Source of the DNA: a virus
IMG/VR virus record: IMGVR_UViG_3300005578_000202
Coordinates: 1 to 45,819 of that record
Reading direction: 5' to 3' (one strand)
Length of the DNA: 45,819 nucleotides
Positions 7,137 to 14,192 of the stretch are shown piece after piece. Under the pieces are notes generated by a model that had not been told where the DNA came from, did not search any database, and saw only the letters and a list, made by a program, of their open reading frames with translations. The position numbers and the translations under genes are program-made. Position 1 is the stretch's first letter; the number at the start of each line of letters is the position of its first letter.

Positions 7137-7213
7137 GCTTCGGCGCCCTGCTTGGCGGCAAGAGCACTCGTGGTTACCTGCTGGACCACCTTGCGGCCGG
7201 CAGTGATCGCATG
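7133..7213 (-). pseudogene. C-terminal remnant of a disrupted early-left gene
   Basis: On the minus strand the frame ending at 7133 encodes 'HAITAGRKVVQQVTTSALAA' plus five more residues and a stop that overlaps the next start by ATGA. This spacing matches the true genes of the operon. Upstream of about 7214 the frame enters the promoter and coding region of the opposite-strand cassette and has no convincing start. I read it as the tail of a gene cut by insertion or replacement. Confidence 0.4.
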
Positions 7214-7250
7214 GACGATGGGCGCACTAAACAGGATAGGGGGTTCACGC
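7191..7250 (+). promoter_or_regulatory. Promoter and leader of an accessory gene (copy 3)
   Basis: TTGCGG (7191-7196), a 17-bp spacer and GACGAT (7214-7219) repeat the arrangement at 6280-6308. From 7221 the leader GGCGCACTAAACAGGA is identical to 3676-3691, then GGGGGTTCACGC leads into the ATG at 7251. The conserved part begins at the -10 region and ends exactly at the start codon, while the coding sequences are unrelated. Confidence 0.5.
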
Positions 7251-7844
7251 ATGGCCGCTAATCCGCGGGACGAGGTGTTTGACTTCACGAAGACCCTGGT
7301 CGGCGACGACGCCGTGGGTATGCTTTCGAAGCTGCTGTGGGAGATGCAGCAGATATTCGAGTACAAGGGGGATGAGTCTGCGATACGTGCTTTCATGTCC
7401 TACAACGCAGCATCCACCGCATGGCACATTCATGAGTGGCTGTGGAAACTTTGCCCTGACGATCAGCGTTCGAACCTGCTGGAGGTCGTCAACGCGAAGA
7501 CCCAAGACTTCGATGGATACGTCCGCGGACTGCAGCTTTCGAACGGCGCCATAGCAATCTGCCGGCAGATTGCTACGGCTGGCAAGCACGTTGGAGTTAA
7601 GTACAACCGCGACGACATTGCAGGCGAAATACACCACGATGCCGAGACCGGGGCGACCGCAGTCAAGTTTAAATGGAATGACCGAGTGGTTGACGATCTT
7701 GCCGTCTATGCCGAAGCGCTCCATGTCTGGATGCGCATCTATGTTGGGCTTGGTTTCAAGGAAGCCGAAAAGCTCGCCTCCGTTGTGGCCGAGATAGATG
7801 GTTGGCGGGCGGCGCAACAGGGCGCAACGGCAAATGGCGAATAG
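7251..7844 (+). CDS. Accessory (moron) protein, DUF-like, unknown
   Basis: ATG at 7251 is set by the shared leader and GGGGG ribosome site; the in-frame ATG at 7011 lies in an older gene and is rejected. The 197-residue protein is helical and soluble. 'YNAASTAWHIHEWLWKLC' and 'GAIAICRQIATAGKHVG' resemble a family of uncharacterised proteins with HEPN-like helices. No RX4-6H motif is present, so no nuclease call is made. It is transcribed against the operon from its own promoter. Function unknown. Confidence 0.55.
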   Translation: MAANPRDEVFDFTKTLVGDDAVGMLSKLLWEMQQIFEYKGDESAIRAFMSYNAASTAWHIHEWLWKLCPDDQRSNLLEVVNAKTQDFDGYVRGLQLSNGAIAICRQIATAGKHVGVKYNRDDIAGEIHHDAETGATAVKFKWNDRVVDDLAVYAEALHVWMRIYVGLGFKEAEKLASVVAEIDGWRAAQQGATANGE

Positions 7845-7856
7845 TGCTAGCTTGCC

Positions 7857-7886
7857 GATCTCGTTGTAGTAGTGAGCCGCGCTCAT
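7857..7886 (-). pseudogene. N-terminal remnant of a DNA cytosine methyltransferase-like gene
   Basis: Immediately after the gene at 7886-8335 (TGATG overlap) the minus strand encodes 'MSAAHYYNEI', then runs into sequence antisense to the accessory gene. Many phage C5-methyltransferases of this group begin with a '(Y)YNEIDPYAAxWLR' motif; that is recalled family knowledge, not a search result. Start spacing and the ten residues fit a gene truncated where the cassette joins. Confidence 0.35.
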
Positions 7887-8335
7887 CACCCCTTCTCCTT
7901 CCCGGCGAGCATCGGGGAAGTGAGCCGCTCCGCAACCCAATTCCGCATACGCTGCCAGCGCTCTGCCGGCGTTTCAGGGCCGTGAAGGTAGTTGTGCCAG
8001 TTATTGCCTTCGTCGTTCTCGAACATGATTTCTTGAACGAGGGCGTTGGCGCTGCCGAACGCACTGCTGATGACGTCGAAGTCGCCTTGCTCGGCGGCGT
8101 CGGCCATGGCCGCCAAGTCAATGCCGCGGTTAGCGCCCAGCACACCCAGCGTGCAGTAGGCGCCTTCCGGCGACTGGAACGAGCCACCCTCCAGCTCCTT
8201 GACCGGCATCGCGTCCAGCGCATCGCGAATGGCGATTAACAGCGCCTGGCCGCGCTTGCCGCTAATGGCGCGTTGCACGGCGCCGCGCCACAGGCCCGGG
8301 TTCTCGCAGTCGTCGCTGTATCCGCTGCGGCTCAT
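7886..8335 (-). CDS. Hypothetical phage protein
   Basis: ATG at 8335 overlaps the stop of the upstream gene (ATGA), fixing the start; 149 residues. The N-terminus 'NPGLWRGAVQRAISGKRGQA' and the middle 'GAYCTLGVLGANRGIDLAAM' resemble uncharacterised phage proteins of early operons. The C-terminus has 'TPAERWQRMRNWVAERL'. Soluble, with no catalytic motif seen. It is the last intact gene of the run that begins at 15210. Confidence 0.65.
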   Translation of the reverse strand: MSRSGYSDDCENPGLWRGAVQRAISGKRGQALLIAIRDALDAMPVKELEGGSFQSPEGAYCTLGVLGANRGIDLAAMADAAEQGDFDVISSAFGSANALVQEIMFENDEGNNWHNYLHGPETPAERWQRMRNWVAERLTSPMLAGKEKG

Positions 8336-8889
8336 AGGAAAGCCTCCGCAACGAAGCCCATCAGCTCGCGCGGGCTGAGCTGGAACCGGTCGAATTCCTG
8401 ATGGAAGCGCTGGCCCTTGGCGATGATACTGTTGGCGTGGATCGAGGTTTCCTCGGTCTTCGTCATCAGCGTGATAACGACGCCGTCGACGGGCGTATGG
8501 TGGTACGCCCCGGGCTGCATGATGTATTCGCATCCTGCGTCGATGCGCTCGGCCGCATGCTCGTACACATTGCACTGCGCGACCACGCAGGACTCGCGGC
8601 CGCCCAGCGCGCTCCTGGGACCGTTGTGGGAAATCACCTCGTGCGTGCCTTCGCGCACCAGCTCGATGTCGACCCGCACGTTTACCTGGGTGCCTTTGAG
8701 CACGCGGCTAATGAACCCGAAGCGGTGATTGTGGATCGCGGAATGCTCGTAGCAGTCGCGACGTGGCAGGTCCGGGTGCCACACATGAAGGCGGCGATTC
8801 GCCGGCAGCACCACCTGGATAAAGCCCAAGCCGTGCAGGCTTACGGTCTCCTTGGTGGGCGTGAAGTCTTTCAGGTGGCGCACGTTCAT
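8332..8889 (-). CDS. Cupin-like hypothetical phage protein
   Basis: ATG at 8889 follows GGGAGG at 6 nt and overlaps the upstream stop (ATGA); 185 residues. Two histidine clusters, 'SAIHNHRFGFISRVLKG' and 'PGAYHHTPVDGVV', are spaced as in cupin-fold metal sites, with beta strands between them. This suggests a cupin-like barrel that may bind a metal. Substrate and role are unknown. Overlaps with both neighbours show it is translated within the operon. Confidence 0.6.
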   Translation of the reverse strand: MNVRHLKDFTPTKETVSLHGLGFIQVVLPANRRLHVWHPDLPRRDCYEHSAIHNHRFGFISRVLKGTQVNVRVDIELVREGTHEVISHNGPRSALGGRESCVVAQCNVYEHAAERIDAGCEYIMQPGAYHHTPVDGVVITLMTKTEETSIHANSIIAKGQRFHQEFDRFQLSPRELMGFVAEAFL

Positions 8890-9128
8890 GGCGAACCTCC
8901 CTTGCCGGGGCGGCCCGCCACCTCGGACCATTCATCGCAGACGTGGACGGTGAGCGGCAGAAAATGTGAAAGCTGCATCGTGCAGCTCGTGCCGGAGCAA
9001 ACCTGCATGTACTGCGGGATGAGCTGAACCTCGTCGTGACCGCGCAGGCAACGGCGATCGGGGCATCCAGCGAGAAGGGCGACGCACAGCACTACCGCGA
9101 GCAGCACGGCAAAGGGGCGCCGGATCAC
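8886..9128 (-). CDS. Small phage lipoprotein
   Basis: GTG at 9128 is chosen: GGAGG stands 6 nt upstream and GTGA overlaps the preceding stop codon. The 80-residue product starts with two Arg and a hydrophobic stretch ending in 'VALLAGC', a clear lipobox (Cys20 or nearby), so it should be lipidated and anchored in an envelope membrane. The mature part has four more cysteines ('CSGTSC', 'VHVC') that could form disulfides in the periplasm. Function unknown; envelope-altering or exclusion roles are possible. Confidence 0.65.
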   Translation of the reverse strand: MIRRPFAVLLAVVLCVALLAGCPDRRCLRGHDEVQLIPQYMQVCSGTSCTMQLSHFLPLTVHVCDEWSEVAGRPGKGGSP

Positions 9129-10195
9129 TTTGCGCCTCCAGCGGCCGCAGGCTCGCATTCCAGGTCGGTGAATTCGGGACCGGCATGCCACGCGATGACC
9201 TCGTCCCCCTTGTCGCAGACAGGGACATAGCGATAGTCGAACTCGTCGTCGCTCTTAATGTCGTACCAGCCCGAGACCGCAATGTCGCCTTCATCGTTCT
9301 CGTCTAGCACTTCCTGAGACCAGCCAGGGCCGGATGCCTCGCAAGGATCGTCGTCGGAACTGCAGAGCGGATACCGGTTCGCATAGACGGCCGGAAAGGT
9401 GTGGACCTTCCCGCTAGCGCGCCTGATCGCGATCCAGTAGAAGCCGTCCCTTCCTTCGGCCACGGGCGGTAGCCGCTCGGAAGTCCGAACCCACCCATTC
9501 CGCGCCGACGCAGATTCATGATTGCGGACCAGGTGGTGACTTTCCGCATCCTCGAAGGCGGCGCGGGCATCCGTCGCGTTGAGCGCACCACCAAGATCAT
9601 GGCGCTCCACCCATTCCGCGACCTCGGAGTCAGTGGCGCTCCGGTCCGCAACACATATGGCCGCCATGGCGTCGCGAACGCGTTCCGCACGTGAGCGCGC
9701 TTGCTCGGGCGAATCGCCATATACACGCGCGAAAACCTCGTCGCGGTCCGGCTCGACTCGGAGCTGGACCCACCAATCACCCAAGCCGGGATACTCATCA
9801 CCGTTCGCCGTTGGAAGGCGACCGACGGCCAGGGCGATGCCATCAGGCTCCACGTCTCGCAGGGCGTAGAGCTTGGTCCCGGCCGGAAAATCGTAAGGCC
9901 CATTTCCGGCGACAGCCTCCGCCACTGCGTGACGCAGAAAGGCCTGGCATTCCTCGTGCTTAGGGCCGAGGCTTTCAGCGATCTTCTCCGCGGCGCCCAA
10001 GCCGAGCCGAATGCCGCGGCGGATCGGTTCGACAAGCACGCGGCGGGCGGCTTCGTTTCGCGTGCGCTCGACAAGAGAGTCGATTGCCTCACCCAGGTTG
10101 CCCTGCGTCGCATGGGCGAAGCCATGCCGCGTAAGAGCGGCGATAACCTGGTGGACGGCGATGCCCAGCCCTTCGTTGATGGCGGATTCACTCAC
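9125..10195 (-). CDS. Hypothetical phage protein with DUF551-like C-terminus
   Basis: A 356-residue protein. The last 130 residues, from 'NGWVRTSERLPP' to 'VIAWHAGPEF', follow the pattern of DUF551, a phage domain starting 'W(I/V)..(S/D)RLP' and ending with a Trp/His segment. The N-terminal two thirds contain helices and an alpha/beta stretch ('DWWVQLRVEPDRDEVFARVY') I cannot place. Start and stop both overlap neighbours. Its length suggests fusion of DUF551 to other domains. Role unknown. Confidence 0.6.
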   Translation of the reverse strand: MSESAINEGLGIAVHQVIAALTRHGFAHATQGNLGEAIDSLVERTRNEAARRVLVEPIRRGIRLGLGAAEKIAESLGPKHEECQAFLRHAVAEAVAGNGPYDFPAGTKLYALRDVEPDGIALAVGRLPTANGDEYPGLGDWWVQLRVEPDRDEVFARVYGDSPEQARSRAERVRDAMAAICVADRSATDSEVAEWVERHDLGGALNATDARAAFEDAESHHLVRNHESASARNGWVRTSERLPPVAEGRDGFYWIAIRRASGKVHTFPAVYANRYPLCSSDDDPCEASGPGWSQEVLDENDEGDIAVSGWYDIKSDDEFDYRYVPVCDKGDEVIAWHAGPEFTDLECEPAAAGGAK

Positions 10196-10436
10196 TGGCT
10201 TGCTCCTTGGCGTCGGCCTTCCGGAGGAAGCGGCGGCGGCGAGCCTCCGTCTTTCCCTGGGCGGCGGAGATTTCGCGCTGGGCGCGGAAGATGGCGTCTT
10301 TGACGTTGGGCGGCAGGCGGCCGTCCTCGGCGTGCTGCATGGCCCGCTCCAGCAGGCGAGCGGCCTGCGTCATGTTGGAGTTGGCCTCGGAGCACTCGGC
10401 GGCGCGGCCGCGCAGTTTTTCGGCGGCTTCGTTCAT
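10188..10436 (-). CDS. Small helical phage protein
   Basis: An 82-residue, strongly helical, charged protein ('NEAAEKLRGRAAECSEANSN', 'RRRRFLRKADAKEQ'). It overlaps both neighbours by 4-8 nt in the leftward operon. No membrane segment or motif recognised. The basic C-terminus could contact nucleic acid, but this is only a compositional hint. Confidence 0.6.
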   Translation of the reverse strand: MNEAAEKLRGRAAECSEANSNMTQAARLLERAMQHAEDGRLPPNVKDAIFRAQREISAAQGKTEARRRRFLRKADAKEQASE

Positions 10437-10663
10437 GGCGTCCCCTTGCTGGGCACGAAGTCCCGGCAGTAGTGGAGCGCCGCGGGGTACTGGCCGATCA
10501 GGCCGAGCTTGCAGCGCCCCATGCCGACCTCGGGGTTATTCGGGTTGGCCACGTGCAGGTTGCAGTCCAGGCAGCGCACGCGGGTTTCCACGATGCGCGG
10601 TGGCGGCGCGTCCTTGGGGTAGCCGTACCATTCGGGCGGGAGGCTGGGGCGATAGCTCGGCAT
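10433..10663 (-). CDS. Small cysteine-rich phage protein
   Basis: ATG at 10663 gives 76 residues; the longer upstream frame overlaps the preceding gene and is rejected. Four cysteines in 'RCLDCN', 'GRCKLG' and 'HYCRDF' are spaced like a zinc-binding knuckle, in a protein rich in Pro and Tyr at its start. This pattern is common among unknown early phage proteins. It overlaps the next gene by ATGA. Confidence 0.6.
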   Translation of the reverse strand: MPSYRPSLPPEWYGYPKDAPPPRIVETRVRCLDCNLHVANPNNPEVGMGRCKLGLIGQYPAALHYCRDFVPSKGTP

Positions 10664-10665
10664 GC

Positions 10666-10872
10666 TCAGGCCCTCGCGGTGCTGGGCTGGCTGGCGTTGG
10701 CCGGGAGGTCGGGGTACGACCCCCAAGCCTTGTGCATTTCGCGCCACGGCGTGTCCGTGTAGCCGACGGCACCTTTCGACGCATAGCGGCGCAGCTGCCC
10801 GTCCTGCCACACCTCACGGCGGCCGGTGGCTGCGTTGTCGAAGATCCCGTCGAACAGGTCGGCCGTGGTCAT
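10666..10872 (-). CDS. Hypothetical phage protein
   Basis: A 68-residue soluble protein; 'LFDGIFDNAATGRREVWQDG' and 'YTDTPWREMHKAWGSYPD'. Its stop lies two bases before the next start and its start 9 bp after the preceding stop, in step with the operon. No domain recognised. Confidence 0.55.
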   Translation of the reverse strand: MTTADLFDGIFDNAATGRREVWQDGQLRRYASKGAVGYTDTPWREMHKAWGSYPDLPANASQPSTARA

Positions 10873-10881
10873 GGCGGTGGC

Positions 10882-11598
10882 TCAGGCCGAAGCCGCTTCC
10901 GGCGTCTCGATGGCCGGCTTGTCTTCGGGCCGCAGCGCGACCGGGAAGTACGATTCGAGCGCTTCGCCACGGAACACCGGCATGATCATGCCAAGGCCCT
11001 TTTCGCCCGTGCGCATATGGGCGGTAAACAGCGTTGCCTGCTTTTCCGGCTCTTCGCAGACCTTGTGGAAGAACTCGATTTCACCGGGCAGCTGCTTGGC
11101 CTGCAGCAGGTATTGCGCCGCCAAGGATCCCACGAGACCCTTAGCCCATTGCTCGGAACTGCCCATTACGGCGCCGATGTTCGGGAACCGGCCGTCAATC
11201 AGGCAATCGCCCGGCTCGACGTACAAAGCCTCGCTCGTGTAGCCGTCGATGATCGTCGCCAGGCCGGCCTTGCCTTGACCACGCGTGATGACGATCTTGT
11301 TGCCCTTCTTGAGGAAGAACGCCGCGCGCTTCGACAGCCGCAGGATCAGGTTCTCGCTCACGAACCCGCCGCGGTCTTCCTCCACGTAAAGCATGTGGCC
11401 GTTGGTGGCGGCGATGACCGGCCACTTGCCCGGGATCAGGGCAACACCGTTGAGGTAGTAACGGATGTCCTGGTTTGCGGCGAACGGATAGACGCGGCCG
11501 ACCGCTGCCGCGCTGATAATCGCGATCTGCTCCGGCGCTTTCACTTCCGGCGCGGCGTCTTCGGTCTTCGGCTGGCGCTTGCTGCTGGTGCTCGACAT
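10882..11598 (-). CDS. Phage sliding-clamp-like protein (DNA polymerase III beta-like)
   Basis: ATG at 11598 follows AGGAGA at 6 nt; 238 residues. The N-terminal 25 residues are charged and probably disordered. 'YYLNGVALIPGKWPVIAATN' then 'GHMLYVEEDRGG' matches the beta-clamp pattern (LxGVxL ... ATDGHRL), and 'CLIDGRFPNIGAVM' matches the clamp signature IDGRFPDYxxV. It is about two thirds the length of a bacterial clamp, so domains must be missing. It may act as a phage replication clamp or as a decoy for clamp-binding host proteins. The family call is by motif only. Confidence 0.6.
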   Translation of the reverse strand: MSSTSSKRQPKTEDAAPEVKAPEQIAIISAAAVGRVYPFAANQDIRYYLNGVALIPGKWPVIAATNGHMLYVEEDRGGFVSENLILRLSKRAAFFLKKGNKIVITRGQGKAGLATIIDGYTSEALYVEPGDCLIDGRFPNIGAVMGSSEQWAKGLVGSLAAQYLLQAKQLPGEIEFFHKVCEEPEKQATLFTAHMRTGEKGLGMIMPVFRGEALESYFPVALRPEDKPAIETPEAASA

Positions 11599-11654
11599 CG
11601 GGACTCTCCTTGGAGCCTGCGCGGCGCATCGGCCGCAGTGATGGAACGAAGGGA

Positions 11655-11951
11655 TCAGCGCCGCTTGTCGGGCGCCTTCAGGAAATCGGGGATGCGGCCG
11701 GATGGGTTGAAGCGGCGGAACCAGAACCTGAAGATCGGCGCGCGGAGCTCGACCGACTGCAAGGCGGCACGGGCGCGTGCGCCGCGGTCGCGCGAGACGG
11801 GCGGCTTGACCCACTGGCGCGCAGCGCCAGGCTCATTGATGCCGCGCCGGCGCCAAATGCTCTCGTCGGCGTAGTAGGCCAAGGCGCTCATCAGCTGGGC
11901 GTTGGCCGCCTCCAGCTCGCGGGTGCGCTTGCGGAAGAAGAGGAAGAGCAT
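11655..11951 (-). CDS. Small membrane-anchored or basic phage protein
   Basis: ATG at 11951 overlaps the preceding stop by one base (TGATG); GGGAGGG lies upstream; 98 residues. It starts '[20 protein letters not shown]', a very short hydrophobic N-terminus followed by a coiled-coil-like helix, and ends in a strongly basic region rich in Arg and Phe ('FRFWFRRFNPSGR'). No known domain. A gap of 56 bp follows before the clamp-like gene. Confidence 0.55.
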   Translation of the reverse strand: MLFLFFRKRTRELEAANAQLMSALAYYADESIWRRRGINEPGAARQWVKPPVSRDRGARARAALQSVELRAPIFRFWFRRFNPSGRIPDFLKAPDKRR

Positions 11952-12082
11952 CAGGCGTGCCCTCCCGCGGCCATGCACACGACCAGGCCGAGAATCAGCG
12001 CCAGGTCCATCAGGGCGGCGACCTTGACCAGGTCGAACCAATCGGCACGGGTGGCCGGGTGCAGTTCGCGATCTGCGCTCAT
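11951..12082 (-). CDS. 43-residue single-helix membrane protein
   Basis: A short gene: ATG at 12082 overlaps the pentapeptide gene stop (ATGA) and its TGA overlaps the next ATG by one base. The product '[20 protein letters not shown]' continues into one hydrophobic helix ('[19 protein letters not shown]'). Overlap on both sides supports real translation. A small inner-membrane protein of unknown role. Confidence 0.55.
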   Translation of the reverse strand: MSADRELHPATRADWFDLVKVAALMDLALILGLVVCMAAGGHA

Positions 12083-12915
12083 GCCGACTTCGGCGCGAAC
12101 GCCGCCTGCATGCTGGCCAGCCAGGTCTCAGCCCAACCCAGGGCGACAGCCGCATGCTGGTTGGTCTCCGGCGTATCGCCCTGGCGGATGCTCATGAAGA
12201 ACCGCTCGATCGGGCGATACGAATCCTGCGGCAGCGTATCGACGTCCACGCCGCGCACATTGGCGATGGTGCCAACCAGGCAGGCGCAGGTTCCGGTATA
12301 GGTCGATCCGTCGACGCGCCCTTCCTTCAGCGCCGCGATCAGCGCGGGCACCTCCGCAGGCGCCCAGGACAGCACGTCGTAGAAGTCGGCGCGGATGGGT
12401 TGCAGGTCGGCGGCGCTCAGGTCGGCGGCGCTCAGGTTGGCGGCGCGCAGGTTGGCGGCGCTCAGGTTGGCGGCGCTCAGGTTGGCGGCGCGCAGGTCGG
12501 CGGCGCTCAGGTTGGCGTCGCTCAGGTCGGCGGCGCTCAGGTTGGCGGCGCGCAGGTTGGCGGCGCTCAGGTTGGCGTCGCTCAGGTCGGCGGCGCTCAG
12601 GTTGGCGTCGCTCAGGTCGGCGGCGCTCAGGTTGGCGGCGCTCAGGTCGGCGGCGCTCAGGTTGGCGGCGCGCAGGTTGGCGGCGCTCAGGTCGGCGGCG
12701 CTCAGGTTGGCGTCGCTCAGGTCGGCGGCGCTCAGGTCGGCGGCGCTCAGGTTGGCGGCGCTCAGGTCGGCGGCGCTCAGGTTGGCCTTCTCGGCGATCG
12801 CCTTCTTGACGGCAAAGCCGAGCTGCACCGAATACGACTTGTCGGCAACTTCCGCGGACAGCTCGCAGGTGTACTGCACAGCGCCGGACCAGCGATTACG
12901 GATCTCGAATTTCAT
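12079..12915 (-). CDS. Pentapeptide-repeat protein
   Basis: A 278-residue protein. Residues 1-43 are a beta-rich N-terminal part; about 44-170 are an uninterrupted series of pentapeptides of the type A(D/N)L(S/R)x, which fold as a right-handed quadrilateral beta-helix. The last 105 residues ('[20 protein letters not shown]') form a separate alpha/beta domain seen in several phage pentapeptide proteins. Some members (Qnr, MfpA) mimic DNA and bind gyrase; others are scaffolds. The repeats are nearly identical at DNA level, indicating recent expansion. Overlaps of 4 nt at both ends place it in the operon. Confidence 0.85.
   Translation of the reverse strand: MKFEIRNRWSGAVQYTCELSAEVADKSYSVQLGFAVKKAIAEKANLSAADLSAANLSAADLSAADLSDANLSAADLSAANLRAANLSAADLSAANLSAADLSDANLSAADLSDANLSAANLRAANLSAADLSDANLSAADLRAANLSAANLSAANLRAANLSAADLSAADLQPIRADFYDVLSWAPAEVPALIAALKEGRVDGSTYTGTCACLVGTIANVRGVDVDTLPQDSYRPIERFFMSIRQGDTPETNQHAAVALGWAETWLASMQAAFAPKSA
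12406..12780. repeat. 25 tandem 15-bp units inside the pentapeptide gene
   Basis: From 12406 to 12780 the plus strand reads in perfect 15-bp register as variants of GTTGGCGGCGCTCAG. Only three positions vary (T/C at 3, G/T at 8, T/G at 12). Twenty-five units in a row keep the period without indels. The array encodes pentapeptides on the minus strand and should be prone to copy-number change by slippage. Confidence 0.95.
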
Positions 12916-13121
12916 GCGATGGTCTCCATGGAGAAAGAAGGGCCGGCCCCGGGAGCAACAGGGGCGTGCTCCGCTGGCGTCGAAGGGGAGGGGAGCGACG
13001 CTGGGGCCGGCAAAACGGAAAGGGGAAGGCGAGCTTTGCGGACGACCAGCATTCGCTGCAGCGCAGCCAGCTGGAAATCCACGGCGCGCTGCTCAACGGG
13101 AGACAGGGCGGCGTAGCTCAT
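12912..13121 (-). CDS. Small phage protein, unknown
   Basis: A 69-residue protein: '[20 protein letters not shown]' is a helix, followed by a Pro/Ala/Ser-rich tail likely disordered. Start and stop overlap neighbours by 4 nt each. No recognised domain. Confidence 0.55.
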   Translation of the reverse strand: MSYAALSPVEQRAVDFQLAALQRMLVVRKARLPLSVLPAPASLPSPSTPAEHAPVAPGAGPSFSMETIA

Positions 13122-13381
13122 GACGGGTACCGCGAGGCGATGACGATGTTGGCGATCAACATCGCGGCGGCGCCGGCACCGATCAGCACCACCAGCAGGA
13201 ACAGCCAGGGGTTGCCGCTCTGCGGTGTGCCGTCTTCGCCGGGGACAGGGACCGGGCTGGCGAGCCGGTGCCGGCGCCGCTTCAAGTAAAGGACGTTGGA
13301 GGCATGCGTGTGGAGCGCGGCGGCTTCGCCGCGGACCGGGCGCAGGTAGTAGGTGCCGCCACTGGCACGAAGGTCAGCCAT
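13118..13381 (-). CDS. Small single-helix membrane protein
   Basis: ATG at 13381 overlaps the end of the PP-loop gene by 8 nt; 87 residues. A basic N-terminal half ('VLYLKRRRHRL') precedes a strong membrane helix near residues 61-80 ('WLFLLVVLIGAGAAAMLIAN'). Topology is probably N-in. Function unknown. Confidence 0.6.
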   Translation of the reverse strand: MADLRASGGTYYLRPVRGEAAALHTHASNVLYLKRRRHRLASPVPVPGEDGTPQSGNPWLFLLVVLIGAGAAAMLIANIVIASRYPS

Positions 13382-14192
13382 GGCGGGAGTCCTTTGCGAG
13401 CGCAGCATTGCCAATAGCGACCAGCTCGCACAGCGATTTCCGACTCTGGTGCATCGTGTAGCCGGTCCGCTGCTCAATCTCCCTGTATTTGGCGAACAGC
13501 TCAGGACGGTGCCTAGCCCCATTCGCCAGATCACGAGGGCTGCCCATAATGCAGAAGACGCAGGACAACCTTTCGTTGCCGGCTTCGTACGCCCAGTGGA
13601 GCGATTGCCCGGCGCCGGCAATGGTCTGCAACACCTGATCGGTGGTCAGGTCGTGGATTGGCAACCACTCGAACCAGTCCCGGCCGGCGATGCTGCCGCG
13701 CTCGTTGCGTGAGAAGGGCGCGCGCTTTGCGCGTCCGGGGCTTTCCTGCGCACGAAGGCCCAGGCAACTGACGATCTTGGAGAAGCGATGCTCCTTGGCG
13801 TAGCGGCGCACTTCGCGCTCGATCGGCCCGCGCTTCAAGTCGCTCGTGCACTGGCGGTTCGAGGCCGAGGGCCAGCACGACGAATTAGGGCCGGGGCGGA
13901 CCTTAAAGCGATGCTCCACCATGTCGAAGAACGTCTTGACGGCATGGGCAACCACAAACGGGAGGCCGGCCTTCTCCGCCTGGTTGCTGGCGTGCTCTTG
14001 TGCACCATCCCATTCGGCCTCGCCTAGCGAGGCGTGGACCACCAGCAGTTGCGAGCGCGGGATGATTTCGAGCAAGCGAATGAGCATCGCCTGCGAGTCC
14101 TTGCCGCCGCTGTGGTTGGAGACAAAGAGGGCGCCGGCAGCGATCAGCTCGTCAACGCTGGGTAGTGCTTCGTTGGAAAGGACGGCGGCCAT
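13374..14192 (-). CDS. PAPS-reductase-like PP-loop protein
   Basis: A 272-residue protein. 'FVSNHSGGKDSQAMLIRLLE' carries the PP-loop SGGKDS of the adenine-nucleotide alpha-hydrolase superfamily. Later cysteines ('SSCWPS', 'RQCTSDLKR', 'LSCVFCIMG') and 'KIVSCLGLRAQESPGRA' follow the layout of the phosphoadenosine phosphosulfate reductase family, in which ATP or PAPS is bound at the loop. Phage members are related to DndC-type DNA-sulfur or other modification enzymes, so a nucleic-acid modification or sulfur role is possible. Overlaps the next gene by 8 nt. Confidence 0.75.
   Translation of the reverse strand: MAAVLSNEALPSVDELIAAGALFVSNHSGGKDSQAMLIRLLEIIPRSQLLVVHASLGEAEWDGAQEHASNQAEKAGLPFVVAHAVKTFFDMVEHRFKVRPGPNSSCWPSASNRQCTSDLKRGPIEREVRRYAKEHRFSKIVSCLGLRAQESPGRAKRAPFSRNERGSIAGRDWFEWLPIHDLTTDQVLQTIAGAGQSLHWAYEAGNERLSCVFCIMGSPRDLANGARHRPELFAKYREIEQRTGYTMHQSRKSLCELVAIGNAALAKDSRHG

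Noticed and set aside
7251-7844. HEPN nuclease call for the accessory protein
   Set aside because: Helical and similar in look, but there is no RX4-6H motif.
10207-11874. 555-codon plus-strand frame
   Set aside because: It lies opposite four minus-strand genes with overlapping starts and stops, and its product is Arg/Ala-rich without domains.
12406-12780. Direct repeats resembling a CRISPR array
   Set aside because: 15-bp units without spacers, entirely inside a coding frame.
12154-13116. Long plus-strand frame rich in VGGAQ repeats
   Set aside because: It is the antisense of the pentapeptide array; the minus-strand frame has the recognised fold, ribosome site and overlaps.
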